Positions 1 to 8,612 are shown, numbered from the stretch's first letter. The stretch is 47,522 nt of DNA from an uncultured Prolixibacteraceae bacterium (GCA_937915865.1 CALGIG010000009.1:1-47522), one strand, 5' to 3'. A program made the numbers and translations. Notes: generated by a model from the letters alone, not told the origin.

Positions 1-18
1 CGAAAATATTGTGAGTTT

Positions 19-231
19 ATGCGGACTAAAGTCCCCCGATTGGGGGATTAGGGGGCAAGAGTAAATTAATTATCTTTCGATCGAATAGGCAAAAGCCTCA
101 CCCCCAACCCCTCTCCGGTGGAGATGGGAGTAGGACTGCGGTACGCGAAAAGAAGATGTTTAAATCAAAAATGTTGTGAAGATGTACAGTCTGAAGTCCT
201 CCCCCGATTTTGGGGATTTAAGGGACTAAAC
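19..231. repeat. Degenerate GC-rich palindromic repeats in a gene-free stretch (1-371)
   Basis: The first 371 bases hold no credible gene. Two related copies of a C-run/GATT/G-run hairpin are visible: TCCCCC-GATT-GGGGGA at 32-47, followed by a second G-run, and a looser copy at 201-215 with a similar downstream G-run. Both are preceded by a GTC-type stretch and lie in the same orientation. Between them, about 96-134, is a C-rich segment with a small hairpin (TCTCC/GGAGA at 112-124). This composition is unlike the surrounding coding DNA and resembles the dispersed intergenic repeats common in Bacteroidota. Dispersal in the genome cannot be shown from one window. Confidence 0.5.
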
Positions 232-371
232 TAAGTCAAATGAGTTGCTAATCCTTGAAAATTGGTTCATTGTTGCAAAAATTGGATGCGTTATCACTAG
301 AGTTCGATGAATTAACGCAGGCTTTACGCTCATTACTTTAGTAAACTTTACTTTTACCACCAAAAAATCGG

Positions 372-1277
372 GTGGAAAAGAATAAGCTGAAAGGACATGC
401 TGCAATGTTTGCAGCCAATATTGCATGGGGATTGATGTCGCCATTGTCGAAAATGGTGATGAATAACCCTGCGGTTAACTCCTGGACATTGGTGTCGTTT
501 CGGTTGATTGGAGCCGCCATTGCTTTTTGGTTCTTCTCATTGTTTACCAAGCGCGAGAAGGTTACATTTGGCGACCTCAAACTTATGGCGCTAGCCGCGT
601 TACTGGGAATTATTCTTAACCAGGGTGTGTTTGTGCTCGGGGTGTCGCTCACATCGCCGGTCAATGCGTCAATTGTAACCACTACGCTGCCTATTGTTAC
701 CATGATTCTTGCGGCTATTTACCTGAAGGAACCCATCACCTGGCTTAAGTTTGGCGGAATTTTAGTAGGTGCTTCCGGAGCAGTACTTCTTATTTTGAGC
801 AATACGGCTATGGGTCATGCTACCGACCAGCGAACCAGTTTGTACGGAATTGGGCTTTGCTTTTTGGCACAGTTGAGTTATGCTACTTATTTTGTACTTT
901 TCAAAAATATGATTGGGAAATACAGCGGGGTTACTCTCATGAAATGGATGTTCCTGTTTGCCGCGTTGTTCTATTTGCCTTTCAATTTTCGGCATCTGGT
1001 TACGATGGATTACAGCGCTTTACCTGTAAACATATTTGGTGATATCGCATTTATCGTCTTTGGAGGAACTTTCTTTTCGTACATGATGATCCCGGTTGGA
1101 CAGAAAAACCTTCGGCCTACTGTAGCTGCGATGTATAATAATCTACAGCCAATAGTTGCTTCAATTGCAGCTGTTTATTGGCACCTCGATACATTTGGGT
1201 GGCAAAAAGCATTTGCTATTTTATTGGTGTTTGGTGGAGTTTATTTAGTTACCCAAAGCCGGGCCCGAGATGCGTAG
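372..1277 (+). CDS. EamA/DMT-family membrane transporter
   Basis: A 301-residue, very hydrophobic protein with about ten predicted membrane helices arranged as two EamA-type halves. The N-terminal half begins with the typical pattern A-N-I-A-W-G near residue 16 and P-L-S-K, and a second half starts near residue 155 with L-A-Q-L-S-Y-A-T-Y. Length fits the drug/metabolite transporter superfamily (usually 280-310). The family exports amino acids, nucleotides or other small metabolites across the inner membrane; the substrate cannot be read from sequence. The start is a GTG at 372, chosen because it gives the expected length and no upstream ATG lies in frame nearby. It stands alone: the next gene starts 48 bases later behind its own possible promoter. 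Confidence 0.88.
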   Translation: MEKNKLKGHAAMFAANIAWGLMSPLSKMVMNNPAVNSWTLVSFRLIGAAIAFWFFSLFTKREKVTFGDLKLMALAALLGIILNQGVFVLGVSLTSPVNASIVTTTLPIVTMILAAIYLKEPITWLKFGGILVGASGAVLLILSNTAMGHATDQRTSLYGIGLCFLAQLSYATYFVLFKNMIGKYSGVTLMKWMFLFAALFYLPFNFRHLVTMDYSALPVNIFGDIAFIVFGGTFFSYMMIPVGQKNLRPTVAAMYNNLQPIVASIAAVYWHLDTFGWQKAFAILLVFGGVYLVTQSRARDA

Positions 1278-1291
1278 TAATTTACGTTTGT

Positions 1292-1299
1292 TAAATTTG
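1292..1299 (+). promoter_or_regulatory. Possible -7 promoter element (TAnnTTTG)
   Basis: TAAATTTG lies 26 bases before the acetyltransferase start at 1326 and matches the Bacteroidota -7 consensus TAnnTTTG. No convincing -33 element is visible at the right distance, so support is weak. Confidence 0.3.
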
Positions 1300-1325
1300 G
1301 AAAACGAGCAAATTAATTACAATAA

Positions 1326-1835
1326 ATGAAATTGGTTATTGAAACAAACCGGTTGTTTTTAAGAGAGCTGACATTGGACGATGTAGCCGATTTGTCGTTG
1401 GTTTTATCAGATAATGAATCGATGGCTCATTATCCTCATGCCTTTTCAACAGATGAAGTCCGGCGTTGGATTGAACGAAACATGGAGCGGTACCAAACCG
1501 ATGGATTCGGGCTTTGGGCAATTATCCGAAAAAGCGACAATCAATTCATCGGCGACTGTGGAATAACTATGCAAAATATCGACGGTGAGCTTTTGCCGGA
1601 AATTGGGTTTCATATCATCAGGCAATATTGCAATCAAGGGTATGCAACTGAAGCTGCCGAATCCTGTAAAATTTATGCGTCAAAAGTTCTGTCTTTGAAG
1701 ACCATTTATTCCTATTCAAGAGAAAGCAACAAAGCCTCGCAAAGGGTGGCTTCTAAAATTGGAATGAAAAGAATTAAAACATATAGGCAGGACGATGTTC
1801 CGATCGTTGTATATTCGTTTGCAGTAAATGATTGA
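1326..1835 (+). CDS. GNAT-family N-acetyltransferase (RimJ/RimL type)
   Basis: A 169-residue GNAT protein. It opens with the E-T-x-R-L-x-L-R-E-L pattern typical of the RimJ/RimL-like subgroup that acetylates protein N-termini or small amines. The acetyl-CoA binding motif A is visible near residues 98-113: a beta strand (P-E-I-G-F-H-I) followed by R-Q-Y-C-N-Q-G-Y-A-T-E-A, the form of R/Q-x-x-G-x-G/A used by this subgroup. The C-terminal part (S-x-x-V-A-x-K-I-G-M-K) matches the usual end of the fold. Acceptor unknown. Its last codons overlap the next GNAT frame by 8 bases, so the two are likely co-translated. Confidence 0.88.
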   Translation: MKLVIETNRLFLRELTLDDVADLSLVLSDNESMAHYPHAFSTDEVRRWIERNMERYQTDGFGLWAIIRKSDNQFIGDCGITMQNIDGELLPEIGFHIIRQYCNQGYATEAAESCKIYASKVLSLKTIYSYSRESNKASQRVASKIGMKRIKTYRQDDVPIVVYSFAVND

Positions 1836-2316
1836 TGATATTGTTTTTACTTATAAAGCTTCGCTTATGGCCAAACAAATAACCCTTGCAACCCATGTTG
1901 ACATTGATGATCTGGTACATTTGCTCACTGTACTTTTTACCCAGGATATTGAATTTGAACCAGATTTGGAGAAACAAAAAAACGGGTTGGAACAAATTAT
2001 TGCCAATCCCTCGATTGGTGAAATTCTGATTTTAAAAGTTGAAGGGAGAGTGGTTGGAATGGTGAGCCTGTTGTACAGTATCAGCACTGCGTTGGGTGGT
2101 AAAGTTGCAATATTGGAGGATATGGTTATAGCTGCAGATTTTCGAAAAAAAGGTTTAGGAAAGGACCTTTTAAATGAGGCAATCAATTTTGCAAAACAAA
2201 AAGGTTGTCTGCGACTTACCCTGCTAACTGATTTCGATAACAAAACGGCGATTAGATTTTATGAAAGTGCAGGTTTTTCCTTATCTAAAATGGTTCCTTT
2301 ACGACTAGTATTTTAG
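1828..2316 (+). CDS. GNAT-family N-acetyltransferase
   Basis: A second GNAT protein, 162 residues if translated from the ATG at 1828, which overlaps the upstream gene by 8 bases. Homology-like sequence appears to begin only at the ATG at 1867 (residue 14), giving 149 residues, so either start is possible; the overlap favours coupled initiation at 1828, the domain boundary favours 1867. Motif A is clear near residues 105-125: strand I-L-E-D-M-V-I, then R-K-K-G-L-G (pyrophosphate loop), then a helix. The C-terminus has the common N-x-x-A-I-R-F-Y-E-S-A-G-F ending of acetyltransferases. Substrate unknown. It is not closely similar to its neighbour, so this is not a recent duplication. Confidence 0.88.
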   Translation: MIDDIVFTYKASLMAKQITLATHVDIDDLVHLLTVLFTQDIEFEPDLEKQKNGLEQIIANPSIGEILILKVEGRVVGMVSLLYSISTALGGKVAILEDMVIAADFRKKGLGKDLLNEAINFAKQKGCLRLTLLTDFDNKTAIRFYESAGFSLSKMVPLRLVF

Positions 2317-2349
2317 TTTTCTGCACCCAATAATTGTTCGCTAACTTTG
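2317..2349 (+). promoter_or_regulatory. Bacteroidota-type promoter upstream of the MFS gene
   Basis: TTTTCTG at 2317-2323, an 18-base gap, and TAACTTTG at 2342-2349, matching the -7 consensus TAnnTTTG. Transcription would start near 2356, giving a leader of about 75 bases before the GTG at 2431. The same spacing recurs at two other places in the window. Confidence 0.5.
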
Positions 2350-2430
2350 CATATAGTTCCTGGTTTTTAAAAAGAGTAAATATTCTGATTAAACATTCCA
2401 GGTTTTAGTTAGTCTGAAAAATGAAACCAT

Positions 2431-3729
2431 GTGAAAGACGAAAAAGGATTGAAAACAATAAATGCATTTAAAAACACATTTCGTTCGCTGAAATACCGCA
2501 ACTACCGGCTCTATTTTTACGGGCAAAGCATTTCGCTCATCGGAACATGGATTCAGCGGATTACCACTCCGTGGCTGGTATATCACCTTACCAACTCGCC
2601 CTTTTTGTTAGGCTTGGTAGGTTTTGCCGGGCAAATTCCAACTTTTCTTATTGCACCTTTTGCCGGGGTTTTCACAGATAGGTGGAATCGATATTATTTG
2701 TTGATTATAACACAAATAGCTGCAATGATACAGGCTTTTATTCTTGCTTTCCTTTACATCAACGGAAGCATTCAGGTATGGCACATTGTCGTACTAAGCG
2801 TTTTGCTGGGAATCGTAAATGCTTTTGATGTGCCTGTACGACAGTCGTTTGTTGTTGAAATGGTTGAAAAGAAAGAAGACCTGGGAAACGCCATCGCTTT
2901 AAATTCGTCGATGGTAAATGGTGCGCGTTTGTTTGGGCCGTCTATCGCCGGGATGCTTATTGCTTTTACCGGCGAAGGTGTTTGTTTTTTGCTTAATGGT
3001 ATAAGCTATTTGTTTGTAATCGCATCATTATTAATGATGAAAATTACTCCACGAAAAAATGCTCCGCGAAACAAGCATGTTATGAAGGAATTGAAAGAAG
3101 GGTTTAAATATACATTTGGGTTTGCACCTATCCGTTACCTCATCCTTTTGCTGGCTCTTGTAAGTTTGGTAGGTATGCCATATACTGTGTTGATGCCTGT
3201 GTTTGCCAAAGAAATTTTACATGGTGGTTCGCATACGTTTGGATTTCTGATGGGCGCCTCAGGAATGGGCGCATTGACTGGTGCATTTTTTCTTGCATCG
3301 AGGAAAAACGTACTGGGGCTCGATAAAATTATACCACTTGCTGCGGCCACATTTGGAGCCGGGTTGATCGCTTTTTCGTTTTCCCGGTACTTTGCCCTTT
3401 CAATGGGTTTAATGGTTTTTGTTGGTCTCGGGATGATGTTGCAAATGGCATCAACAAACACAATTTTGCAAACTATTGTTGATGATGACAAACGGGGCCG
3501 GGTAATGAGCTTTTATACGATGGCATTTATGGGTACGGCGCCGTTTGGAAGTTTTATTGCAGGTAGCCTTGCCAGCAAAATAGGGGCGCCAAATACACTC
3601 GTTGTTGGTGGAATTGCCTGTCTGTTGGGAACATTAGTTTTCGTCAGGTATTTGCCAACCCTTCGGAAAGCCGTCAGACCAATTTATGTTCGGTTAGGTT
3701 TTTTAAATAATTCTCCTGAATCTCGATAA
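2431..3729 (+). CDS. MFS transporter (MFS_3/EntS-like exporter)
   Basis: A 432-residue major facilitator with about twelve membrane helices. The N-terminus (F-R-S-L-K-Y-R-N-Y-R-L-Y-F-x-G-Q-x-I-S-L-I-G-T-W) is the signature opening of the MFS_3 subgroup that includes the enterobactin exporter EntS and many macrolide/drug efflux proteins. The conserved loop 2-3 pattern G-V-F-T-D-R-W-N-R is near residue 80. Role: proton-driven export across the inner membrane; substrate unknown. The start is GTG at 2431, because no suitable ATG is in frame before the domain. The gene is monocistronic by position, with 114 bases before it and 167 after it. No siderophore genes are nearby, so an enterobactin-like substrate is not supported by context. 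Confidence 0.87.
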   Translation: MKDEKGLKTINAFKNTFRSLKYRNYRLYFYGQSISLIGTWIQRITTPWLVYHLTNSPFLLGLVGFAGQIPTFLIAPFAGVFTDRWNRYYLLIITQIAAMIQAFILAFLYINGSIQVWHIVVLSVLLGIVNAFDVPVRQSFVVEMVEKKEDLGNAIALNSSMVNGARLFGPSIAGMLIAFTGEGVCFLLNGISYLFVIASLLMMKITPRKNAPRNKHVMKELKEGFKYTFGFAPIRYLILLLALVSLVGMPYTVLMPVFAKEILHGGSHTFGFLMGASGMGALTGAFFLASRKNVLGLDKIIPLAAATFGAGLIAFSFSRYFALSMGLMVFVGLGMMLQMASTNTILQTIVDDDKRGRVMSFYTMAFMGTAPFGSFIAGSLASKIGAPNTLVVGGIACLLGTLVFVRYLPTLRKAVRPIYVRLGFLNNSPESR

Positions 3730-3837
3730 TTTTTGTCTTTTTGTAAGCTGTGAAATGAAAAGCCAGGTCGCTGTATTTAATTCTTTAAAGTGAAATTTAA
3801 AAGAGCTTGAAATTTTTTAGGTTAAAAAGAGTGAGTA

Positions 3838-3870
3838 TTTTCTGATGGCTCAATTCATTTTGTAGCTTTG
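3838..3870 (+). promoter_or_regulatory. Bacteroidota-type promoter for the 3897-6994 operon
   Basis: TTTTCTG at 3838-3844, an 18-base gap, and TAGCTTTG at 3863-3870. The -7 matches TAnnTTTG exactly and lies 26 bases before the start of the YcxB-like gene, so the leader would be short. Confidence 0.5.
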
Positions 3871-3896
3871 TGAACAAACCATTCTAACAATAAATC

Positions 3897-4370
3897 ATGA
3901 TTCGGACCCGAAAAATTGAGTTGACTGGCGATGAATTTTTCTATTTGCTCCTGACTATTTATTTTAAAAGGAAATGGTTAACGATTACCTGGATTTGGCT
4001 TGTGATCTTTATCCTGCTATTTAGTGCGCAGATAAATGCAATAGAATATTGGTTAGTTGGGATTCTGTGTTTCTTGCAGGTTGTTTTGGTGCTCCAGTAT
4101 TGGGTGTATGCTCATTCAGCAGATAACAGGATATACCTGTTACCACGCTATTTTGAAATTACAGAAGAACACATCGTAGAATGTATGGACGATGGAACTA
4201 CATCGACCATAAAAACGGAACGAGTCATTAAAATAATGCGGACCGGCAAATGTTTTCTGTTGTTTGTGGCTAAAAACGAGTACATTTATTTGCCATTTTC
4301 AGCCTTCGAAAGCGAAACAGATATTAAGTGGTTCGAATCGGAAATTATAAAAAAAACAGGAAAACGATAA
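3897..4370 (+). CDS. YcxB-like membrane protein
   Basis: A 157-residue protein with a short cytoplasmic N-terminus, two membrane helices (about residues 28-46 and 51-72) and a soluble C-terminal domain. The C-terminal part reads F-E-I-T-E-E-H-I-V-E, then K-T-E-R-V-I-K-I, then F-L-L-F-V-A-K-N-E-Y-I-Y-L-P, which is the pattern of YcxB-like domains (strand-rich, ending in a 'Y-x-x-P' strand and a helix). Biochemical function of that family is unknown. It is the first gene of a four-gene set with short gaps (11, 39 and 6 bases) and sits right after a good promoter. Confidence 0.6.
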   Translation: MIRTRKIELTGDEFFYLLLTIYFKRKWLTITWIWLVIFILLFSAQINAIEYWLVGILCFLQVVLVLQYWVYAHSADNRIYLLPRYFEITEEHIVECMDDGTTSTIKTERVIKIMRTGKCFLLFVAKNEYIYLPFSAFESETDIKWFESEIIKKTGKR

Positions 4371-4381
4371 ACAGAAAGATA

Positions 4382-4732
4382 ATGTACGGAAAACACACAT
4401 CAGCAAATTACACATCAATTCTCCAAGGTATCCAAATCAAAACCCTTTGTTATGGAGAAGCGACTTTAATGTCAGAGTTTTTGTTACAGAAAGATGCAAT
4501 TCTTCCTGAACATTCACATCCTTATGAACAAACAGGCTACCTTGTCAAAGGAAAACTTCGTTTGCATATTGGAGGAAACTCAAAGGAACTTATTCCCGGC
4601 GACAGCTGGAATATCGCCAGAGATATTCCGCACAAAGCCGAAGTGCTGGAAGACTCGGTGGCCATAGAAGTATTCTGTCCGCTACGCGAGGATTACCTGC
4701 AATTTGTAAGCAATTCAGAAATAGAGAAATAA
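4382..4732 (+). CDS. Small single-domain cupin protein
   Basis: A 116-residue single cupin barrel. Cupin motif 1 is visible as P-E-H-S-H-P-Y-E-Q-T-G-Y-L-V-K-G, with two histidines and a glutamate as likely metal ligands, and motif 2 as G-D-S-W-N-I-A-x-x-I-P-H-K-A-E. I place the start at the ATG at 4382. A GTG at 4328 would extend the frame by 18 residues but that extension overlaps the upstream gene, is lysine/arginine-rich and has no domain content, while the ATG is preceded by a purine-rich AGAAAGAT. Function not assignable: small cupins of this kind include metal-dependent enzymes and sugar- or signal-binding proteins. A similar cupin is encoded at 21806-22165. Confidence 0.8.
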   Translation: MYGKHTSANYTSILQGIQIKTLCYGEATLMSEFLLQKDAILPEHSHPYEQTGYLVKGKLRLHIGGNSKELIPGDSWNIARDIPHKAEVLEDSVAIEVFCPLREDYLQFVSNSEIEK

Positions 4733-4771
4733 GCTGCATTTATACAAATTAATAACCTAAAGATTTCGGTT

Positions 4772-6406
4772 ATGAGAAAAATCAAAAACCTGTTGTTGGT
4801 CCTGCTCGTTGCGTTCCTTATTGTTTATTTTGCGATGCCCGTGGTTAGTTATGGGTTTACCGATTTCGCACTGGTTTTAATTGTGCTGATTGCTTTATTG
4901 ACATTACTTAACCATAGGTTTATTTCGCGTCCTACGCCTCAGAATATTAATTTTCAGTTTAAATCGTCAGGGCTAAAAGTTCCGGGAGCGATTATCCTGA
5001 TCTTAGGAGTATACATTATCGTTTTGCCAATGGTTACTTCGCTTACTGTTTTGCGTAGTAAGGATTACCGTGATTTGATTGGAACCGTTGATGTTGGGCA
5101 AAACCTTGCCGACCACATGGCTCCGATTTCAATTGAGAGAATCAGGGTTGTCGATCAGTCGCTTGCGAATTTGCTAGGCGATAAGGTTTTGGGCGCTCAG
5201 CCAGCATTAGGTAGCCAGGTGCGGCTCGGAACGTTCAACATTCAAAAGGTAGGCTCCGAATTGTATTGGGTAGCGCCACTTTTGCACTCCGGATTTTTTA
5301 AATGGAACAAGAACAGCGACGGAACTCCAGGTTATGTAATGGTAAACGCCACCAACGAACGCGATGTCCGTTTGGTTGATAATATAAAAGGGAAGAAAAT
5401 CAGGATAAAATATCAGCCCGAAGCCTATTTTTTCAGTAATCTGGAACGACATATCTATTTCAGCGGGTATTTTAATTGTGGGCTTGCCGATTATTCTTTT
5501 GAGATTGATGACGAAGGTCATCCGTACTGGGTGGTTACCAAATACGAGAAAAAAGTTGGATTTAGTGGCGATGATGCCGTTGGAGTCGTTGTGGTTGATA
5601 CTGAAACTGGTGCGGTTAAAGAATACTCAATTGCCGATGCTCCGGCTTGGATTGATCGCATCCAGCCAGCTAATTTTATTGAGAAACAGTTGAAAGATTG
5701 GGGCGAATATGTGAATGGTTACTGGAACTTTTCGAACGAAAACAAACTACAGATTACTGAAGATGTTTCGCTTGTTTATGGCGATGATAACCGGGCTTAT
5801 TGGTATACCGGATTAACATCTGTTGGTTCCGACGAAGCAACTGTTGGTTTTGTATTGGTTGACACACGTACAAAAAAAGCAGTTTGGTACCGGCAAAGCG
5901 GGGCAACTGAATATGCTGCTAAAAACTCGGCTGTGGGTAAAATCCAGGAGAAACGTTATTCGGCATCAACTCCTATTCCTTACAACATTAACGGAATACC
6001 TACTTATGTAATGACATTGAAAGATGATGGCGGTCTGGTAAAAATGTTTGCAATGGTTGCCATTGAAGATTATACTATCGTTGGGGTTGGTAATACTATG
6101 CGTGAAACATTGATGGCTTATAAAAGCGCTATGAATATGACTGGCAATAAACTGAATGTAAAGAATGCCAATCAAAAAATGTCGTTAAAAACAGTAATTA
6201 CCCGAATTAGTAACGACGTTAAAAATGGAAATAGTTTTTATTATTTTACGGTGAAAGACAATAAAAATATCTTTATCGGATCATCTCAGGTGTCTAACGA
6301 AATACCGGTCTCGGTTGTTGGAGACAGTGTCGAAATTAACTTCGATAGCGATATGCAGGGAGTTCTTGATGTTTCTGGTTTTAAAAATAAATCTCTTGGG
6401 AAATAA
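4772..6406 (+). CDS. Membrane-anchored protein with PepSY-like repeats, function unknown
   Basis: A 544-residue protein I cannot assign to a named family. It has three N-terminal membrane helices (about residues 6-28, 30-47 and 73-93) and then some 450 residues that, by charge (M-R-K-I-K inside), should lie outside the cytoplasmic membrane. That part contains repeated units built on 'Y-W/V-V ... G-x-V-x-V-D-T-x-T-x-x-V': around residues 165-200 (Y-W-V-A-P, G-Y-V-M-V-N-A), 252-290 (P-Y-W-V-V-T-K, V-V-V-V-D-T-E-T-G-A-V), 344-380 (A-Y-W-Y-T-G-L, G-F-V-L-V-D-T-R-T-K-K-A-V) and 413-440 (P-T-Y-V-M-T-L, F-A-M-V-A-I). This resembles tandem PepSY-type folds, which in other proteins bind or inhibit proteases; that link is inference. 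It is followed 6 bases later by the PfpI-family gene. Confidence 0.7.
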   Translation: MRKIKNLLLVLLVAFLIVYFAMPVVSYGFTDFALVLIVLIALLTLLNHRFISRPTPQNINFQFKSSGLKVPGAIILILGVYIIVLPMVTSLTVLRSKDYRDLIGTVDVGQNLADHMAPISIERIRVVDQSLANLLGDKVLGAQPALGSQVRLGTFNIQKVGSELYWVAPLLHSGFFKWNKNSDGTPGYVMVNATNERDVRLVDNIKGKKIRIKYQPEAYFFSNLERHIYFSGYFNCGLADYSFEIDDEGHPYWVVTKYEKKVGFSGDDAVGVVVVDTETGAVKEYSIADAPAWIDRIQPANFIEKQLKDWGEYVNGYWNFSNENKLQITEDVSLVYGDDNRAYWYTGLTSVGSDEATVGFVLVDTRTKKAVWYRQSGATEYAAKNSAVGKIQEKRYSASTPIPYNINGIPTYVMTLKDDGGLVKMFAMVAIEDYTIVGVGNTMRETLMAYKSAMNMTGNKLNVKNANQKMSLKTVITRISNDVKNGNSFYYFTVKDNKNIFIGSSQVSNEIPVSVVGDSVEINFDSDMQGVLDVSGFKNKSLGK

Positions 6407-6412
6407 CAAATA

Positions 6413-6994
6413 ATGAAAAAAGTTTTGCTCTTTTTGCCCGATGGGTTTGAAACTTTTGAGGCAAGTGTTTTTATTGATGTAATTGGCTGGAATCTGGTTG
6501 ATGGCGATGGTACTACCGAGCTTTATTCGTGTGGTTTTCACAGGGAAGTAAAAACTACTTTTAACCAACGAATGGTGGTTGATTACCTGTTTGAAGAAAT
6601 TAATGTTGCCGATTTTGATGCACTGGCTATCCCGGGTGGATTTAATGAATATGATTTTTACCGCGAAGCTTACGACGAACGCCTGTTGTCGCTTATTCGC
6701 GAATTCGATGTGCAAGGTAAAATCATTGCAAGTATTTGTGTTGCAGCATTGGTATTGGGTAAAAGTGGGATACTGAACGGTAAAACAGGTACTACTTACA
6801 ACAAAAATCCTAAACGACAGGAAACATTAAAGTCGTTTGGGGTACAAGTTATTAATGAACCTATTGTTGTTGATGGTAATATCATCACATCGTGGAACCC
6901 TTCAACGGCAGCCGGAGTTGCATTCATTTTACTTGAAATGCTTACCAGTAAGGAAAATGCTGATTATATACGGGGAATAATGGGCTTTATATAA
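6413..6994 (+). CDS. DJ-1/PfpI-family protein
   Basis: A 193-residue DJ-1/PfpI superfamily member. The N-terminal strand and loop read V-L-L-F-L-P-D-G-F-E-T-F-E, with Glu13 in the position of the conserved acidic residue of the family. The nucleophile elbow is A-S-I-C-V-A-A with Cys109, matching the reactive cysteine of DJ-1, followed by G-I-L-N-G-K-T-G-T-T. The C-terminus carries D-G-N-I-I-T-S-W-N-P-S-T-A, the usual strand/turn before the last helix. Members include glyoxalase/deglycase-like enzymes, chaperones and peptidases; the exact activity is not predictable. Length is typical. It is last in the operon and is read toward the terminator at 6993-7028, which is shaped for the opposite strand. 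Confidence 0.88.
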   Translation: MKKVLLFLPDGFETFEASVFIDVIGWNLVDGDGTTELYSCGFHREVKTTFNQRMVVDYLFEEINVADFDALAIPGGFNEYDFYREAYDERLLSLIREFDVQGKIIASICVAALVLGKSGILNGKTGTTYNKNPKRQETLKSFGVQVINEPIVVDGNIITSWNPSTAAGVAFILLEMLTSKENADYIRGIMGFI

Positions 6995-7028
6995 AAAAAA
7001 CTACCGGGAATAAAAAACTCCCGGTAGT
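6993..7028 (-). terminator. Rho-independent terminator of the SusC/SusD unit
   Basis: ACTACCGGGA (7000-7009) pairs perfectly with TCCCGGTAGT (7019-7028) across a nine-base loop. On the minus strand the stem is followed by a run of eight T's (complement of 6993-7000), the classic form. It lies 80 bases beyond the susD stop. On the plus strand there is no T-run, so it would stop PfpI transcripts less efficiently. Confidence 0.85.
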
Positions 7029-7108
7029 AACCAACTAAACAGTACTAAGATACTGCCTTTCCAAATATTAGATTAAACTCTAAAAAACTAATTATCGACG
7101 ATTAATTA

Positions 7109-8590
7109 CTAATATCCAGTATTTTGAGTAACATTTGAATTATTATCGATTTGAGTATTTGGAATAGGAGCCGTGATCCGAAAATCGCTACAGGACGGTT
7201 TTGGATAGGTCAATGTTCCAATATGCCAACCACCCGAGTGGTTAATTGTACCTGAAGCACCCCGTGTACGAAGAATGTCATATAACCCGCCAATACCTTC
7301 ACCTACCAATTCTCTTCTTCTTTCTTCCAGTATGCGGTTAACACTTGTTAAAGTACTTGCAGTAAGGGAATTGTTAGGATTTGCCCGGGTTACGATAGCA
7401 TTAATATAACCTAATGCAGCAGTTGTGGCTCCATTTAACCGGTATTCACATTCGGCAGCAGTCAGGTAAAGTTCTGACAAACGCACGACGTAAATATCGT
7501 TATACTGAACACTGGCAGGTGCAGCCACTGTACCAGTGCCACAATATTTGGTCAGCCACACTTTTTGGTTGACGCCGTCATAGACCGTATAGTGGTTGGC
7601 GTCGCCAATGTTGGTGAAACAGAAGCGGACATCGTTAGGGTCCTGGTTCAATAAATCCAAATAATCTTTTGTCAGGATCATTCCGGCATAACCCGTCCAA
7701 TTGCATATTGTCTGGATACAGTCGGCCCCTACATTTTCCGAACTACTATTATAAATTTCGAAGATCGATTCAGAAGAGTATTTTGATCCCCACATCTTGG
7801 CATAATTAGCATTCGAAACCAATGAATATACCGAGCTTGCGTTAGTGATCACGTCTTTGGCATAAGCTAAAGCATTGGTATAATCGTTCATGTACAGGTA
7901 AACCCTTGACAAAATGCCTTCGGCGCCCCATTTGTTGATCAGGCCACCTGTTGCAGTGGTTGGTAAACCACCATTAATGGCTTCCTTTAAATCGGATATG
8001 ATTTGGGTATAACATTCAGCCACAGTAGAACGGGCCGGCTTGTAGTAAACATCGTTCTTCTCGGTTACGATACAAACTCCCAACGCAGATGAATTAATGG
8101 CATAAGCCTGACCGAACCAATTGGTCAACTGGAAAAGTACCAGTCCACGTATAGCCAACGCTTGTGAACGGATTTTTGCCACAGTTGCATCCGTTTTGTC
8201 GAAATTTTTATCGATGGCACCGATGATGTTGTTTGTTGAATGGATGATCTGGTAGCCCAGGTTCCAGCAGGAAGTTATTTCTTCAGTTTCGGAAGGCGTG
8301 GATGTGAAGCTATAGTACTCATAACCACGTGAAGAAGAACTTACATTTTGCATATCCTCGCCTTTTAACTCTGCATACATCGGGATGCGGTCGCCGTAAA
8401 ACCAGTGGCTTGCTAATTGCCTGTAAGCGCCATTTAATGCTGTTTGCAACCCATCTTTGGTTGATAATGCCACATCAGTTGCCACAGCAGTTGTAGGATT
8501 AAGATCCAACCAATCGGATCCGCATGAGGTAAATCCTGCAAGGAGTACAATTCCTAATATATAATTGATTATTTTTTTCATGTTCATCAA
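7109..8590 (-). CDS. SusD-like (RagB/SusD) outer-membrane nutrient-binding lipoprotein
   Basis: A 493-residue SusD-type lipoprotein. A short signal peptide ends in G-F-T-S-C, with Cys23 as the lipidated residue, followed by G-S-D-W-L-D-L-N-P-T, the typical start of mature SusD proteins. The N-terminal TPR-like half includes A-L-A-I-R-G-L-V-L-F-Q-L-T-N-W-F-G, the hallmark helix of the family. The C-terminal half has R-L-S-E-L-Y-L-T-A-A-E-C and I-L-E-E-R-R-R-E-L-V-G-E-G, also hallmark. It caps the SusC channel at the cell surface and binds an oligosaccharide or other nutrient. It follows its SusC by 22 bases and precedes a strong terminator. No enzyme or regulator adjoins, so the ligand is unknown. 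Starts at 8590, 8587 and 8581 are all possible and change only the first residues. Confidence 0.95.
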   Translation of the reverse strand: MMNMKKIINYILGIVLLAGFTSCGSDWLDLNPTTAVATDVALSTKDGLQTALNGAYRQLASHWFYGDRIPMYAELKGEDMQNVSSSSRGYEYYSFTSTPSETEEITSCWNLGYQIIHSTNNIIGAIDKNFDKTDATVAKIRSQALAIRGLVLFQLTNWFGQAYAINSSALGVCIVTEKNDVYYKPARSTVAECYTQIISDLKEAINGGLPTTATGGLINKWGAEGILSRVYLYMNDYTNALAYAKDVITNASSVYSLVSNANYAKMWGSKYSSESIFEIYNSSSENVGADCIQTICNWTGYAGMILTKDYLDLLNQDPNDVRFCFTNIGDANHYTVYDGVNQKVWLTKYCGTGTVAAPASVQYNDIYVVRLSELYLTAAECEYRLNGATTAALGYINAIVTRANPNNSLTASTLTSVNRILEERRRELVGEGIGGLYDILRTRGASGTINHSGGWHIGTLTYPKPSCSDFRITAPIPNTQIDNNSNVTQNTGY

Positions 8591-8612
8591 ATTTTAAATG
8601 GTTTTACTTTCT

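Noticed and set aside
1..371. CRISPR-like reading of the GC-rich repeats
   Set aside because: Only two degenerate copies with irregular spacing, no uniform repeat/spacer pattern and no cas gene.
4328..4381. N-terminal extension of the first cupin from a GTG start
   Set aside because: It overlaps the end of the upstream gene and is a basic stretch without domain content; the ATG at 4382 has a purine-rich site in front and matches the paralogue's length.
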